Source: a bacterium 336/3 | Lineage (GTDB): Bacteria; Bacteroidota; Bacteroidia; Cytophagales; Thermonemataceae | Reading direction: 5' to 3' | NCBI GenBank assembly: GCA_001281695.1 | Contig: LJIE01000001.1 | Coordinates: 3,247,521-3,311,520, forward strand | Length of the DNA: 64,000 nt | Shown: positions 24,727 through 33,552 of the stretch, piece after piece | How positions within the stretch are numbered: the stretch's first letter is position 1 | Layout of the letters: each line of letters opens with the position of its first letter | Translations under genes and position numbers: made by a program | Notes under the pieces: model-generated | Databases searched by the model: none | The model's input: the letters and a program-made list of their open reading frames with translations, nothing else | Told to the model about the DNA's origin: nothing

Positions 24727-26541
24727 ATGGAAACAGTGCAAAACAAAGAAGCAGAATTGGTAAAAGGTGGCGAGTTTTTGATTAAAGAAACACTTGCCCA
24801 TACTGTATTCATTCCTGAAGATTTTTCAGAAGAGCAAAAAATGCTTGCCCAAACCTGTAAAGATTTTATTGCTAAAGAAATCACGCCACGCCTTGACGAA
24901 ATAGATTACGCAAAAACCCCTGAATTGATGAGTAGCCTAATGAGTAAAGTAGGTGAACTTGGTTTGTTGGGTATTGGCGTACCTACAGAGTATGGTGGTT
25001 TTGGTATGGATTTCAATTCAACGATGCTTGCAGCAGATTATTTAGGTGGTGGACATAGCTTTGCAGTAGCATTTTCAGCTCATACTGGTATTGGTACATT
25101 GCCTATCCAGTATTATGGAAATGCAGACCAAAGAGCTAAGTATTTGCCTAAATTGGCTACTGGTGAGTGGAAAGCAGCTTATTGCTTAACTGAGCCAGAT
25201 AGTGGTTCGGATGCTAACTCTGGTAAAACAAAAGCCGTTTTGACTGAAGATGGTAAGCATTACATCATCAATGGTCAGAAAATGTGGATTACCAATGGTG
25301 GTTTCGCAGATGTATTTATTGTATTTGCAAAAATAGATAGCGATAAAAACCTAACTGCATTCATCATAGACAAAGATTTTCCAGGAATCACGATGAATGA
25401 GCCTGAAAAGAAAATGGGTATCAAGGGTTCTGACACTCGTCAAATTTTCTTTAATGACTGTAAAGTGCCTGTAGAAAACATGCTTTCTACTCGTGAAAAT
25501 GGTTTCAAGATTGCTGTTAATATCTTAAATATTGGTCGTATCAAGCTTTCAGTTTCTGCCAATGGTGGTGCAAAAGCAGCATTGAATCATGCAATCAATT
25601 ATGCTCATGAAAGAAAGCAATTTGGTGTTTCTATCAATAAATTTGGTGCTATTCGTCAGAAGTTAGCTTTGGTAGCTGCCCGTGTGTATGCTACTGATTC
25701 AGCAAACTATCGTGTAGGACAAAACATAGAAAGTGCTATTCAGGCTTATATGGCTCAGGGTATGGATGAAGCAACTGCTAAATTGAAGAGCTTTGAGCAA
25801 TTTGCAATTGAGTGTGCTATCATGAAAGTACATGGTTCTGAAACGCTTGACCTTTCTACAGATGAAGCTGTACAAATATATGGTGGTATGGGTTATTCTG
25901 CCGAGTCGCCTGTAGAGCGTGCTTACAGAGATTCTCGTATCAACAGAATTTTTGAAGGTACAAACGAAATCAACAGAATTTTGGCTGTCGGAACTATCTT
26001 AAAAAGAGCCATGAAAGGCGAATTGGATATTTTAGGTCCTGCTCAAGCCGTAGCAAAAGAATTGATGTCTGTTCCTGATTTCGCAACTCCTGATTATAGT
26101 GAGTTATTCTCAGCAGAAAAAGCTCTTTTAAAAGGCATGAAAAAGTGCATTTTGATGGTAGCTGGTGCTGCTGCTCAAAAATTTGGTGCTAAATTCGCTG
26201 ATGAGCAGGAAATCATGATGTATTTGGCTGACATGCTAATCGAAGTATTTGTTTCTGAGTCTGTATTATTACGTGTAGAGAAGCTTATTCAATTACGTGG
26301 TGAGAAAGCTTGCCAAACAGAAAAAGACATGGCGTTGGTATATTTACATGAATCTTTAGATGTATTCTCGAAAGCAGGTAGAGATGCTGTAAACTCTTTT
26401 GCAACAGCAGATGAGCAAAGAGCTATGCTTATGGGCTTACGTAGATTCACTAAAATAGACCCTATCAACAAGAAAGAAACTCTTCAAAGAGTAGCTCAAG
26501 TATTGATTGAGAAAAATGAATATCCATTTTCAATTGTTTAA
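24727..26541 (+). CDS. Acyl-CoA dehydrogenase
   Basis: 604 residues, longer than the 380-residue classical enzymes; it belongs to the about 600-residue group with a C-terminal extension that is common in Bacteroidota. N-terminal helical domain: EEQKMLAQTCKDFIAKEI. Middle FAD-binding beta domain: KAAYCLTEPDSGSDANSGKT and MWITNGGFADVFIVFAKI. C-terminal catalytic domain: HERKQFGVSINKFGAIRQKL and YGGMGYSAESPVERAYRDSR, followed by RIFEGTNEINRIL, whose Glu is at the catalytic base position. Residues of about 430-604 are the extra helical domain. It oxidises acyl-CoA to enoyl-CoA in fatty acid degradation, using FAD. The fadD-like ligase at 54726 could feed the same pathway. Confidence 0.95.
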   Translation: METVQNKEAELVKGGEFLIKETLAHTVFIPEDFSEEQKMLAQTCKDFIAKEITPRLDEIDYAKTPELMSSLMSKVGELGLLGIGVPTEYGGFGMDFNSTMLAADYLGGGHSFAVAFSAHTGIGTLPIQYYGNADQRAKYLPKLATGEWKAAYCLTEPDSGSDANSGKTKAVLTEDGKHYIINGQKMWITNGGFADVFIVFAKIDSDKNLTAFIIDKDFPGITMNEPEKKMGIKGSDTRQIFFNDCKVPVENMLSTRENGFKIAVNILNIGRIKLSVSANGGAKAALNHAINYAHERKQFGVSINKFGAIRQKLALVAARVYATDSANYRVGQNIESAIQAYMAQGMDEATAKLKSFEQFAIECAIMKVHGSETLDLSTDEAVQIYGGMGYSAESPVERAYRDSRINRIFEGTNEINRILAVGTILKRAMKGELDILGPAQAVAKELMSVPDFATPDYSELFSAEKALLKGMKKCILMVAGAAAQKFGAKFADEQEIMMYLADMLIEVFVSESVLLRVEKLIQLRGEKACQTEKDMALVYLHESLDVFSKAGRDAVNSFATADEQRAMLMGLRRFTKIDPINKKETLQRVAQVLIEKNEYPFSIV

Positions 26542-26558
26542 TAGATGTTGTTTTGAAT

Positions 26559-26587
26559 AAAAAGCTCGTAAATTATACGAGCTTTTT
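26559..26587 (+). terminator. Intrinsic terminator after the acyl-CoA dehydrogenase gene
   Basis: AAAAAGCTCGTA pairs exactly with TACGAGCTTTTT across a 5-base loop, 17 bases after the stop codon. Confidence 0.9.
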
Positions 26588-26649
26588 TATTGAAATACAG
26601 TTTTTTACGTTTAAGCATAAAAAAAAATGTAAAAAAAATGTAAAAAAAA

Positions 26650-26681
26650 TTTGCGTTGTATTACTGAATCTTCTAATTTTG
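26650..26681 (+). promoter_or_regulatory. Promoter of tRNA-Gln
   Basis: TTTG (26650-26653), a 20-base spacer and TAATTTTG (26674-26681) match the Bacteroidota consensus and end 16 bases before the mature tRNA. Confidence 0.8.
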
Positions 26682-26697
26682 TGTCATCAAAATAAGA

Positions 26698-26768
26698 TGC
26701 CCGATCGTCTAACGGCAGGACTACAGTTTTTGGTACTGTGTATATTGGTTCGAATCCAGTTCGGGCAA
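26698..26768 (+). tRNA. tRNA-Gln (anticodon TTG)
   Basis: A 71-base cloverleaf: acceptor stem TGCCCGA/TCGGGCA with discriminator A, D-arm with GATCGTCTAACGGC, anticodon stem ACAGT/ACTGT around the loop TTTTGGT (anticodon TTG, reading CAA), and T-loop GGTTCGAATCC. The U1-A72 pair is typical of glutamine tRNAs. CCA is not encoded. A spurious reading frame crosses the gene. Confidence 0.95.
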
Positions 26769-26773
26769 CTTCA

Positions 26774-26813
26774 AGCCTCTAAACTCTAAGTTTAGGGGCT
26801 TTTTTCTTTTTAT
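26774..26813 (+). terminator. Terminator of tRNA-Gln; left copy of a duplicated sequence
   Basis: AGCCTCTAAACT and AGTTTAGGGGCT pair imperfectly (one G-T), followed by a T-rich tract. The stretch from 26788 to 26813 recurs at 27843-27868 with 24 of 26 identities. Confidence 0.75.
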
Positions 26814-26862
26814 CTCCTCTTTAACCATCTTTTCATTCATTATACAATAATAGAAACTTGAT

Positions 26863-27738
26863 ATGATAATACATAAAATCATACACCCTTTCAGCACACA
26901 TATTTGCGATGGAGATATTTTATCTGAAAATAATTTTTTACTAATTGATGAAAAGAACAATATTTATAGAAATGGTATAAAAATCAATATTAAAATGGAT
27001 TTAGAATTCCCAATTATCAGAATCATTTCTGATGATTATTTTATATTGGTAGATGGTGATAGTAATAAAAAGAAAGATAATGCATGGATTATACATAATA
27101 ATGGTACAATAGAAAATGCATTTTATATTGGAAATGCATTCAATATAATTTTAACAGAATCTAATATAATTGCTGCCTACTCAGAATGTAATTTGAATAC
27201 AGAGAGGATTTTTAAGCATACTGCTAACCCTTCAGAAAAAGATGTAAGTTCCGAAGGGTTAGCAGTTTTTGACCTTCAAGGAAATTGTTTATTTAAATAT
27301 ATGAGTGATGCAAAAGAAGAAAACATCATACCTTTCATAAGTATTTATTCATTTCTAAGAAAAGATGAAGATAATATTTATCTTCTGGCTTACCTATTTA
27401 CTCGAGACATCGCTATTTTAGAGTTTAATTTAAATAGTTACTCAATCAAACATATTCTCAATATTCCAGAAGCGTTTGATTGTAATTTACCAAGAGCCAT
27501 GACGAAAAAAAATGATGATTGGTATTTTCTTACAACAAACCCAAACCATACAGAAATAGAACAAGGAAATCTCAACAGTTTAAAATCTTATTTATTTAAA
27601 TTAGATAAGATGTTATTTGTAGAAAAAATAGGAGAATGTTGTTTCTCTAATAAAATGCATGGTAATGATGATGGTTCATTCTCCGTTCCATTGAGCATAA
27701 AGAATCAATATCAAAATTCTTGTTTCATTAAGATATAA
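26863..27738 (+). CDS. Orphan cytoplasmic protein downstream of tRNA-Gln
   Basis: 291 residues starting MIIHKIIHPFSTHICDGDIL; no signal peptide or membrane segment. The sequence is rich in Ile and Asn and shows strand-like repeats (FLLIDEKNNIYRNG, FILVDGDSNKKKD, LAVFDLQGNCLFKY, IAILEFNLNSY) suggestive of a beta-propeller or similar all-beta fold. No catalytic motif and no family recognised. Codon use is more A/T-biased than in the flanking acyl-CoA dehydrogenase gene. It sits between two near-identical terminator-like sequences, which suggests late acquisition next to the tRNA. Confidence 0.6.
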   Translation: MIIHKIIHPFSTHICDGDILSENNFLLIDEKNNIYRNGIKINIKMDLEFPIIRIISDDYFILVDGDSNKKKDNAWIIHNNGTIENAFYIGNAFNIILTESNIIAAYSECNLNTERIFKHTANPSEKDVSSEGLAVFDLQGNCLFKYMSDAKEENIIPFISIYSFLRKDEDNIYLLAYLFTRDIAILEFNLNSYSIKHILNIPEAFDCNLPRAMTKKNDDWYFLTTNPNHTEIEQGNLNSLKSYLFKLDKMLFVEKIGECCFSNKMHGNDDGSFSVPLSIKNQYQNSCFIKI

Positions 27739-27842
27739 AACCAAGTAATACAATATAAGCATTTCTGTATACACTTTTATTGTATCCAAATGTAAGTCTT
27801 AAACAATTATAATCCATCAATCAATTAAAAGCTTTATAATTA

Positions 27843-27868
27843 AAGTTTAGAGGTTTTTTTCTTTTTAT
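27843..27868 (+). repeat. Right copy of the tRNA-Gln terminator sequence
   Basis: This 26-base stretch matches 26788-26813 at 24 of 26 positions. The left arm of the hairpin is not preserved, so it is a poorer terminator than the tRNA copy. The two copies bracket the orphan gene at 26863-27738. Confidence 0.55.
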
Positions 27869-27969
27869 ACATTCTTTATTTTAAAGAAAGAAAAATTAAA
27901 TATAAATAATCTTGTAACTAAACTGATATTTATTGTGTCCAATTCGAAAAACTTAACAAATCGAAGAAT

Positions 27970-28815
27970 ATGGATACCTCAATCAAAAAAGTTTTACACT
28001 TTCCTATCATAAAAATTATCCTTGGAATTAGCATTTGTTTTTTACTATTCATTGGAGTTCAAAATTTCATATCAAAACCTTTTTTTTATAGCATCATTCA
28101 AGATAAGAATATTGCTGACCCATTTATTCATGGCATTTCTTTACTCGTTTTGCTATTTGGATATTACTTTTTATTTCGTCTATATGATAAAAGGGAAATA
28201 TCAGAGCTATCCCTTAAATATATTGGTAAAGAAATGCTTGGAGGCTTTTCTTTAGGTTTTTTAACCATTTCTTTATCTATTGCCATTTTATATTTTTTAG
28301 GCTATTATCAGTACATTGGTATTACAACAGATCATTATTCTTTCAGGTTATTTGGACTTTTAATGGTTGCAGCCTTTATTGAAGACTTATTTGTTAGAGG
28401 TATTGTCGTACGAGTATGTGAAAATTGGTTAGGCACCAACCCTACCTTAATTATAGGGACATTATTTGAACTTGATCATCTATTTAACCCCAATGTGAAT
28501 ATATTTAGCATATTTTTTATTTTGATTTGGGGATTTACAACATCCATGTTGTTTATATACACAAAAAGAATTTGGTTACCCTTTTTCTTTCATTTGGGTT
28601 GGAATTTTGCACAACCTTTTTATGGTTCTAATCTTACAGGTTTAAATAACATGGGAAGCATTATTCAGTCAAAATGGAATGGACCTGAGTTATTAACAGG
28701 AGGAGCTGTAGGAATTGAAGACTCAATTTTCACAGGTATCTTCTTATTGCTTATTGGTGTTATTCTTTATGTTCTTGCAAAGAAAGAAGGGAAAATTATA
28801 AAGAAAAAATGGTAG
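27970..28815 (+). CDS. CPBP-family intramembrane metalloprotease
   Basis: 281 residues with about eight hydrophobic segments. The three CPBP motifs are present: FIEDLFVRG (Glu138-Asp139 and Arg143; most family members have Glu-Glu), FELDHLF (His170) and FFHLGWNFAQ (His208 and Asn212). Related CAAX/bacteriocin-processing proteins cleave or modify membrane peptides; many bacterial members are of unknown substrate. It lies in the accessory stretch between the tRNA-Gln orphan and the OLD-like gene, without obvious co-transcription with either. The function of this copy is unknown. Confidence 0.85.
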   Translation: MDTSIKKVLHFPIIKIILGISICFLLFIGVQNFISKPFFYSIIQDKNIADPFIHGISLLVLLFGYYFLFRLYDKREISELSLKYIGKEMLGGFSLGFLTISLSIAILYFLGYYQYIGITTDHYSFRLFGLLMVAAFIEDLFVRGIVVRVCENWLGTNPTLIIGTLFELDHLFNPNVNIFSIFFILIWGFTTSMLFIYTKRIWLPFFFHLGWNFAQPFYGSNLTGLNNMGSIIQSKWNGPELLTGGAVGIEDSIFTGIFLLLIGVILYVLAKKEGKIIKKKW

Positions 28816-29255
28816 TTAGCCAAAAAATCTACTAAACCCTAAACTTGAGAAGTCTTATTTTTTATATACTTTTTTTCATTTCAAGTCTCAAAAATCATCT
28901 TGATTTTCCAATCAATTTTATTTCATAAATACCTTTTTTGGCTCGTCCAATTAAATGTTATAACATTTAATTTTCAAAAAAAATCATAAAACACACAAAA
29001 ACTTACATGTTTTTTTTTAGCAAAAAATAATAAAAAAATGTTTAAATACACTTTTTACACCTATTTTCCTTAAAAAAAATTATTTTATTACACCAATGCA
29101 AAATCAGGGATTCCCTGATGCGTAGCAATTTTTTATTTCGTAGGTTGCCATCAAAATAATAATCAAAACGATTATAAATTTTATTTTTGCTAGATTCAAA
29201 AAGTAATGTAGATGTTCTACATTACTTTTTCTTTTAAGATCAAAGTTTGTACACT
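28816..29255 (+). other. 440-base AT-rich gap with three dyads before the OLD-like gene
   Basis: No open frame of note is seen. A perfect 24-bp palindrome occupies 28949-28972 (half-site AATTAAATGTTA). A second dyad, ATCAGGG/CCCTGAT with a 3-base centre, lies at 29103-29119. The third is a perfect 15-bp stem with a 3-base loop at 29198-29230 (arm AAAAAGTAATGTAGA), ending 25 bases before the ATG of the ATPase gene. A -7-like TATTTTTG is at 29182-29189, without a good -33 element. Confidence 0.6.
29198..29230 (+). promoter_or_regulatory. Perfect hairpin in the leader of the OLD-like gene
   Basis: AAAAAGTAATGTAGA (29198-29212), TGT loop and the exact complement at 29216-29230, which ends in five T residues. 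It has terminator or attenuator geometry but precedes rather than follows a gene on this strand. Confidence 0.55.
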
Positions 29256-31097
29256 ATGGAAGAAAAATATTTATACCTACCCGAAGCACAAGCAGAAAGT
29301 TATTGGGATTTAGATACTAATAACTGGCTTGAATCTCTTGGAAACATTAAAAGTGTCAACATTTTTGTTGGAGCTAACAATTCTGGGAAAAGCAGGTTGA
29401 TGAGGTTACTTTTGTCTAAAAACAAATACAATATTCTTCCAAATAAAAATACTGTAATTAATTTTAAAAAACTTAGTACAAATACAAATATAATATCTCG
29501 CCATATTAGATTTAAAGATGATATTATAAATAGATTAAATAATTTTAATACAGAAAACAAAGATACTTTTCAACGGGATATTGATTCTATCATTAATATT
29601 TTTAAAGGATATAATGAATATGAAATAGTAGAAAAAACATTAAAAGATGTTAAGCATATTGAATATCTCTCATTACCACAAATCATATATATTCCTATTT
29701 TAAGAAGTGCTTTAACATTTTACAGAAATGATTTTGGGCAAAATCCCCAGATATATTCTGATAATATTTATGAGAAAACAATTTGGGAATTGTATGATTT
29801 TGCTTCTAAAGTACCAGAAAAAAATAAATTCGAGGTTTTTACAGGTAAAAATTTATACGAACAAATCAAAAAAGAATTACTAAGTCCAAGAAATACTCGT
29901 GATAATTTTAGAGCTTTTGAAAAGTTTATTGGAGATGTATTTTTTAATGAGAAAATAGAAATTGGAGTTATAGATTCCCAAGAAGATAAAAAGAGACACA
30001 TTCGTGTTTATTTTGAAAAAGATGATGACAAAAACATACAGGATTTAGGTGATGGTATTCAAACTATTATTATCCTTACTTACAAACTTTTCATGGCAGA
30101 AAAAGGGGCTTGGATATTTATAGAAGAGCCTGAACTCAATTTACATCCTGCTTATCAAAGAATTTTCTTAGAACTGATTACCAAACGTTCAGAAATAACA
30201 GAAAAAGAACTTACTATTTTCTTTACCACCCATTCCAATCATTTGTTGGATATTACGATTACTCAAAATTCAAAGATTTCGATATTTGTATTTGAAAGAG
30301 ATAAAAGAAATGGCGAAAATGTTTCGCTGATACGCAATGTTTCTGCTACCGATTTACAAACCTTAGATACTTTGGGCGTACACAATTCTTCGGTGTTTAT
30401 GGCAAATTGTAGTATTTGGGTAGAGGGCATCACAGATAGAATTTACATCCGAAATTATCTCAAAGCCTATATAAAACATTGTCAAGAGAATACTAATAAA
30501 GAATTTGAAAAAGAATACAAAGAAGACTTACATTTTGCTTTCTTTGAGTATGCAGGGAGTAATTTAGAACACTACAATTTTGATAATTCTGAAACAGAAA
30601 ATATACAAGCTAAATTTATAACTAATAGAGTATTTGTTATTGCAGATAGGGATGAAAATAAAGAAAGGAAACATACCAAGTTTAAAGCTCAATTAAAAAA
30701 CAATTACCAAGTTCTAAAAGTAAAAGAAATCGAAAATTTATTGAAAGGGAGTTTCTTAAAAGAAAAATTACCAAAACTATTTTCTTCGATAAAAGCAAAT
30801 GATATTTCTTCTATGGATTTTAAAGAACAAGAGTATAAAAACACTTTTTTAAGATATTATCTAATAAAAAAACTTCAAGTGTTAGAAAATCGACCTGAAG
30901 AACTAAAATTGGAATTTAAGAAGGTTAAAAACTCTAAAATAAAACAAGAAAAGCAGGAAACATTCTCTCAATATTACAAGCAAAAATTAGCCAATCTAAC
31001 AAACAACATTACTTGGGATGAAATGAGTAAAGAAGCTCAGGAGCTAACTAAAAAAATTTACAATTTTATCAAAGCTAATAACAAAACCAAAGCCTAA
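29256..31097 (+). CDS. OLD-like ATPase with TOPRIM nuclease domain
   Basis: 613 residues from the ATG at 29256; a TTG three codons upstream is the only alternative. The Walker A FVGANNSGKSRLMR is near residues 38-50. The ABC-type ATPase core resumes with DLGDGIQTIIILTYK (signature region), WIFIEEPELNLHP (Walker B, near 288) and FTTHSNHLLD (switch His, near 328). The C-terminal TOPRIM domain shows WVEGITDRIYIRNYL (catalytic Glu, near 390), VFVIADRDENK (DxD, near 465) and a later EIENLL. This is the architecture of OLD-family nucleases; no UvrD-like helicase follows, unlike Gabija. A defence role is inferred from the family and its accessory setting. Confidence 0.87.
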   Translation: MEEKYLYLPEAQAESYWDLDTNNWLESLGNIKSVNIFVGANNSGKSRLMRLLLSKNKYNILPNKNTVINFKKLSTNTNIISRHIRFKDDIINRLNNFNTENKDTFQRDIDSIINIFKGYNEYEIVEKTLKDVKHIEYLSLPQIIYIPILRSALTFYRNDFGQNPQIYSDNIYEKTIWELYDFASKVPEKNKFEVFTGKNLYEQIKKELLSPRNTRDNFRAFEKFIGDVFFNEKIEIGVIDSQEDKKRHIRVYFEKDDDKNIQDLGDGIQTIIILTYKLFMAEKGAWIFIEEPELNLHPAYQRIFLELITKRSEITEKELTIFFTTHSNHLLDITITQNSKISIFVFERDKRNGENVSLIRNVSATDLQTLDTLGVHNSSVFMANCSIWVEGITDRIYIRNYLKAYIKHCQENTNKEFEKEYKEDLHFAFFEYAGSNLEHYNFDNSETENIQAKFITNRVFVIADRDENKERKHTKFKAQLKNNYQVLKVKEIENLLKGSFLKEKLPKLFSSIKANDISSMDFKEQEYKNTFLRYYLIKKLQVLENRPEELKLEFKKVKNSKIKQEKQETFSQYYKQKLANLTNNITWDEMSKEAQELTKKIYNFIKANNKTKA

Positions 31098-31129
31098 CTA
31101 TAAACAATCAAAGGATAATGCACACTTTT

Positions 31130-31154
31130 TTATATTTTTCCAATAAAAATATAA
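31130..31154 (+). repeat. AT-rich hairpin after the OLD-like gene
   Basis: TTATATTTTT and AAAAATATAA pair exactly over a 5-base loop, 32 bases after the stop codon. It lacks GC pairs, so termination is uncertain. Confidence 0.4.
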
Positions 31155-31283
31155 CTATTTATATTTTTATTAAAACAATGCTTTATTTGAGTGTTATGAG
31201 GGTATTAAGGTTTCTTTTTCTTTTATTCTAAAAACTTGATTTTTTCTTAATCTGTTTTATGCTGGTTGGTTGGTATGCTTGCA

Positions 31284-31291
31284 TATTTTTG
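31284..31291 (+). promoter_or_regulatory. Candidate -7 element for the PhoD-like gene
   Basis: TATTTTTG matches TAnnTTTG and lies 33 bases before the start codon. A TTG at 31266-31268 could act as -33 element, but the 15-base spacer is short. Confidence 0.4.
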
Positions 31292-31324
31292 CGGCACAAT
31301 TAAACAACATAAAATCTTACTACC

Positions 31325-33505
31325 ATGTTTAAAAACTATTTTATTGCCATTTTACTGGCATGTGGAAGTCCATTGTTTGCCCAAAAAAATGTGCAAACTC
31401 AGCTTACCAAAATCTCCCACTCTGTGTCAGAAAAAGAAAGTGTAGAATCATTGTTCGATTCTTCCTTATACCCTTTTTATCATGGAGTAGCCTCTGGTGA
31501 CCCTACTACATCGAGTGTGATTATTTGGACTCGTGTAAGCCCTACCACAGACGCTGACATAACTGTTACATGGAAAGTAGCCACAGACCCACAACTTCAA
31601 AATGTTGTGAAACAAGGTTCTTTGGTTACCAATGTTTCAAAAGATTATACTGTAAAGCTAGATGTAACTGGTTTACAAGCTAATAAAACCTACTATTATG
31701 GTTTCAATGCCTTGGGTAAAAACTCTGCAACTGGTCGTACTCGTACTGTACCCACCAACAACGTTTCTCAACTTCGTTTTGCAGTCGTTTCTTGTTCCAA
31801 TTATCAAAATGGTTATTTCAATGTGTATGACCGTATTGCTGAAAGAAATGATCTTGATGCAGTCATTCACTTAGGTGACTACATTTATGAGTATGAAAAG
31901 GGTGGTTATGGGTATAGCCAAGAAGTTGGCAGAGGACATGAGCCTGCTAATGAAACCATTACCTTGCAAGATTATCGTGTAAGACATTCATTTTATAAAC
32001 TAGACCCATCTTTAAGAAAAATCCATCAACAACATCCTTTTATCTTGGTTTGGGATGACCACGAATTTGCCAATGATGCCTATGTAGATGGAGCTGAAAA
32101 TCATCAGCCTGAAACAGAAGGAAATTGGAATAATCGTAAAAATAATGCTTGGAAAGCATATTTTGAATGGATGCCTATCAGAGATAATGCACAAAAGCCA
32201 AATCGTATTTACAGAAAATTTCAGTATGGCAATCTGCTTGATTTAATCATGTTGGATACTCGTATTGAGGGTCGTGATAAACCCGATGGTGGAAAGCTTT
32301 TCAGAGAGAATAACCAAAAAAATAAATTTTCATCAGAATTAGAAGCTAATAAGTTTTTACTGAGAAGTTTCCTTGAAGAAACCTTCCAAATGAATAATGG
32401 TGTAGGTTTAATTTCTAAAGAAGAATTTGAGTCTTTGTATAATACTTTACTTACTTATCTTGAAAAAGCAGAATGGAAAAGTGAAAAACTTTCTCAGGTA
32501 GTTTCTAACGAGGAAATGGAAAAACTAAGAAGTAAAGTTTATGAGAGTGTACAAAAGGCTTATGCTCAAATGAGAAGTTCTGATAAAAAACTATTGGGTG
32601 ATGAGCAGTTCAATTGGTTGACTCAACAGCTTTCAAATTCACAAGCAAAATGGAAAGTTCTTGGAAACCAAGTAATGATGATGCCTTTTATTCCTTTGGG
32701 CTTAAAAGATACTTGGAATGGTTATGAAGCAGAGAGAACTCGTTTGTACAACCATATTTTGCAAAACAACATCAAAAATGTGGCTGTTATTACAGGTGAT
32801 ATTCACATGACTTTCGTAGGAGATTTACCTGAAAGCCTTTTGAAATATAGTTCTTTGTTCAAGAAAGGTTCAGTAGGTGTAGAATTTGTTACACCCAGTG
32901 TTACATCTTCAAATCTTGATGAATTTGTAGGCTTTTCAAGTTCATTTTTAAATTGGTTAGTAGATTTATTCAATCCTCATATTAAAGAGGCTAATTTGAG
33001 TGAACATGGCTATTTTATTTTAGATGTGAGAAATGAACGTATTCAAGCAGATTGGTTCTATGTAAACAGTGTAAAAACAATTACAACAGGACAGCGTTTT
33101 TCTCATGGTTATTATGTAAATGATGGCAGTCGTTTTCTAAAAAAAGCAAATGGAGCTTCATCGCTTATAAGCCCTAATGCTCCTCTACAAGCTCCTAATG
33201 CAAAAAACATCAGCACCACAGAAACCAAACAAGAATTAAATAATCTGATGATTTTGGGTAATTATCCAAACCCTACACAAGATATTACCAATTTACACTT
33301 TGGAGTGGTAAAATCTTCTGATATCAGTATTCATTTGTATAATGAAAAAGGTGTTATGATTCATACTCTTTTAGAATCAAAACTGGAAGGAGGTTTATAC
33401 AATTTGGAGTACAATACTAAAAACTTAGTAGATGGTATTTATTTTGTTCGTATACACGATAACAATCAGATGATTTCCAAAAAATTGATTGTAAAACACC
33501 AATAG
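31325..33505 (+). CDS. PhoD-like alkaline phosphatase with T9SS sorting domain
   Basis: 726 residues with signal peptide (MFKNYFIAILLACGSPLFAQ). The N-terminal PhoD domain shows YHGVASGDPTTSSVIIWTRV, the metallophosphatase core follows with VVSCSNYQNGYFNVYDRIAE, IHLGDYIYEYEKGGYG, LVWDDHEFANDAY and VITGDIHMTFVGDL, which hold the metal-binding Asp, His and Asn residues. A helical insert (about residues 330-420) separates the parts. The C-terminal 80 residues (GNYPNPTQDITNLHFG to SKKLIVKHQ) are a T9SS type A sorting domain. Expected role: surface or secreted phosphomonoesterase or diesterase for phosphate scavenging. It is flanked by a hairpin-rich leader and a convergent terminator. Confidence 0.92.
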   Translation: MFKNYFIAILLACGSPLFAQKNVQTQLTKISHSVSEKESVESLFDSSLYPFYHGVASGDPTTSSVIIWTRVSPTTDADITVTWKVATDPQLQNVVKQGSLVTNVSKDYTVKLDVTGLQANKTYYYGFNALGKNSATGRTRTVPTNNVSQLRFAVVSCSNYQNGYFNVYDRIAERNDLDAVIHLGDYIYEYEKGGYGYSQEVGRGHEPANETITLQDYRVRHSFYKLDPSLRKIHQQHPFILVWDDHEFANDAYVDGAENHQPETEGNWNNRKNNAWKAYFEWMPIRDNAQKPNRIYRKFQYGNLLDLIMLDTRIEGRDKPDGGKLFRENNQKNKFSSELEANKFLLRSFLEETFQMNNGVGLISKEEFESLYNTLLTYLEKAEWKSEKLSQVVSNEEMEKLRSKVYESVQKAYAQMRSSDKKLLGDEQFNWLTQQLSNSQAKWKVLGNQVMMMPFIPLGLKDTWNGYEAERTRLYNHILQNNIKNVAVITGDIHMTFVGDLPESLLKYSSLFKKGSVGVEFVTPSVTSSNLDEFVGFSSSFLNWLVDLFNPHIKEANLSEHGYFILDVRNERIQADWFYVNSVKTITTGQRFSHGYYVNDGSRFLKKANGASSLISPNAPLQAPNAKNISTTETKQELNNLMILGNYPNPTQDITNLHFGVVKSSDISIHLYNEKGVMIHTLLESKLEGGLYNLEYNTKNLVDGIYFVRIHDNNQMISKKLIVKHQ

Positions 33506-33519
33506 AACTACATATTTCT

Positions 33520-33550
33520 AAAAAGGCTGAAATTAATTTTCAGCCTTTTT
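33520..33550. terminator. Bidirectional terminator between phoD-like and kinase genes
   Basis: AAAAAGGCTGAAA pairs with TTTCAGCCTTTTT between the convergent stop codons. Confidence 0.88.
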
Positions 33551-33552
33551 TA

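Noticed and set aside
26553-26789. Plus-strand frame across the tRNA-Gln gene
   Set aside because: It overlaps a terminator, a consensus promoter and the complete tRNA; the encoded sequence is lysine-rich low complexity.
29103-29119. Insertion-sequence remnant suggested by the ATCAGGG/CCCTGAT dyad
   Set aside because: No transposase fragment, second terminal repeat or target-site duplication could be found.
26698-31097. Integrative element or prophage next to tRNA-Gln
   Set aside because: No integrase, transposase or phage structural gene is present, and the tRNA 3' end itself is not duplicated; only the terminator is.
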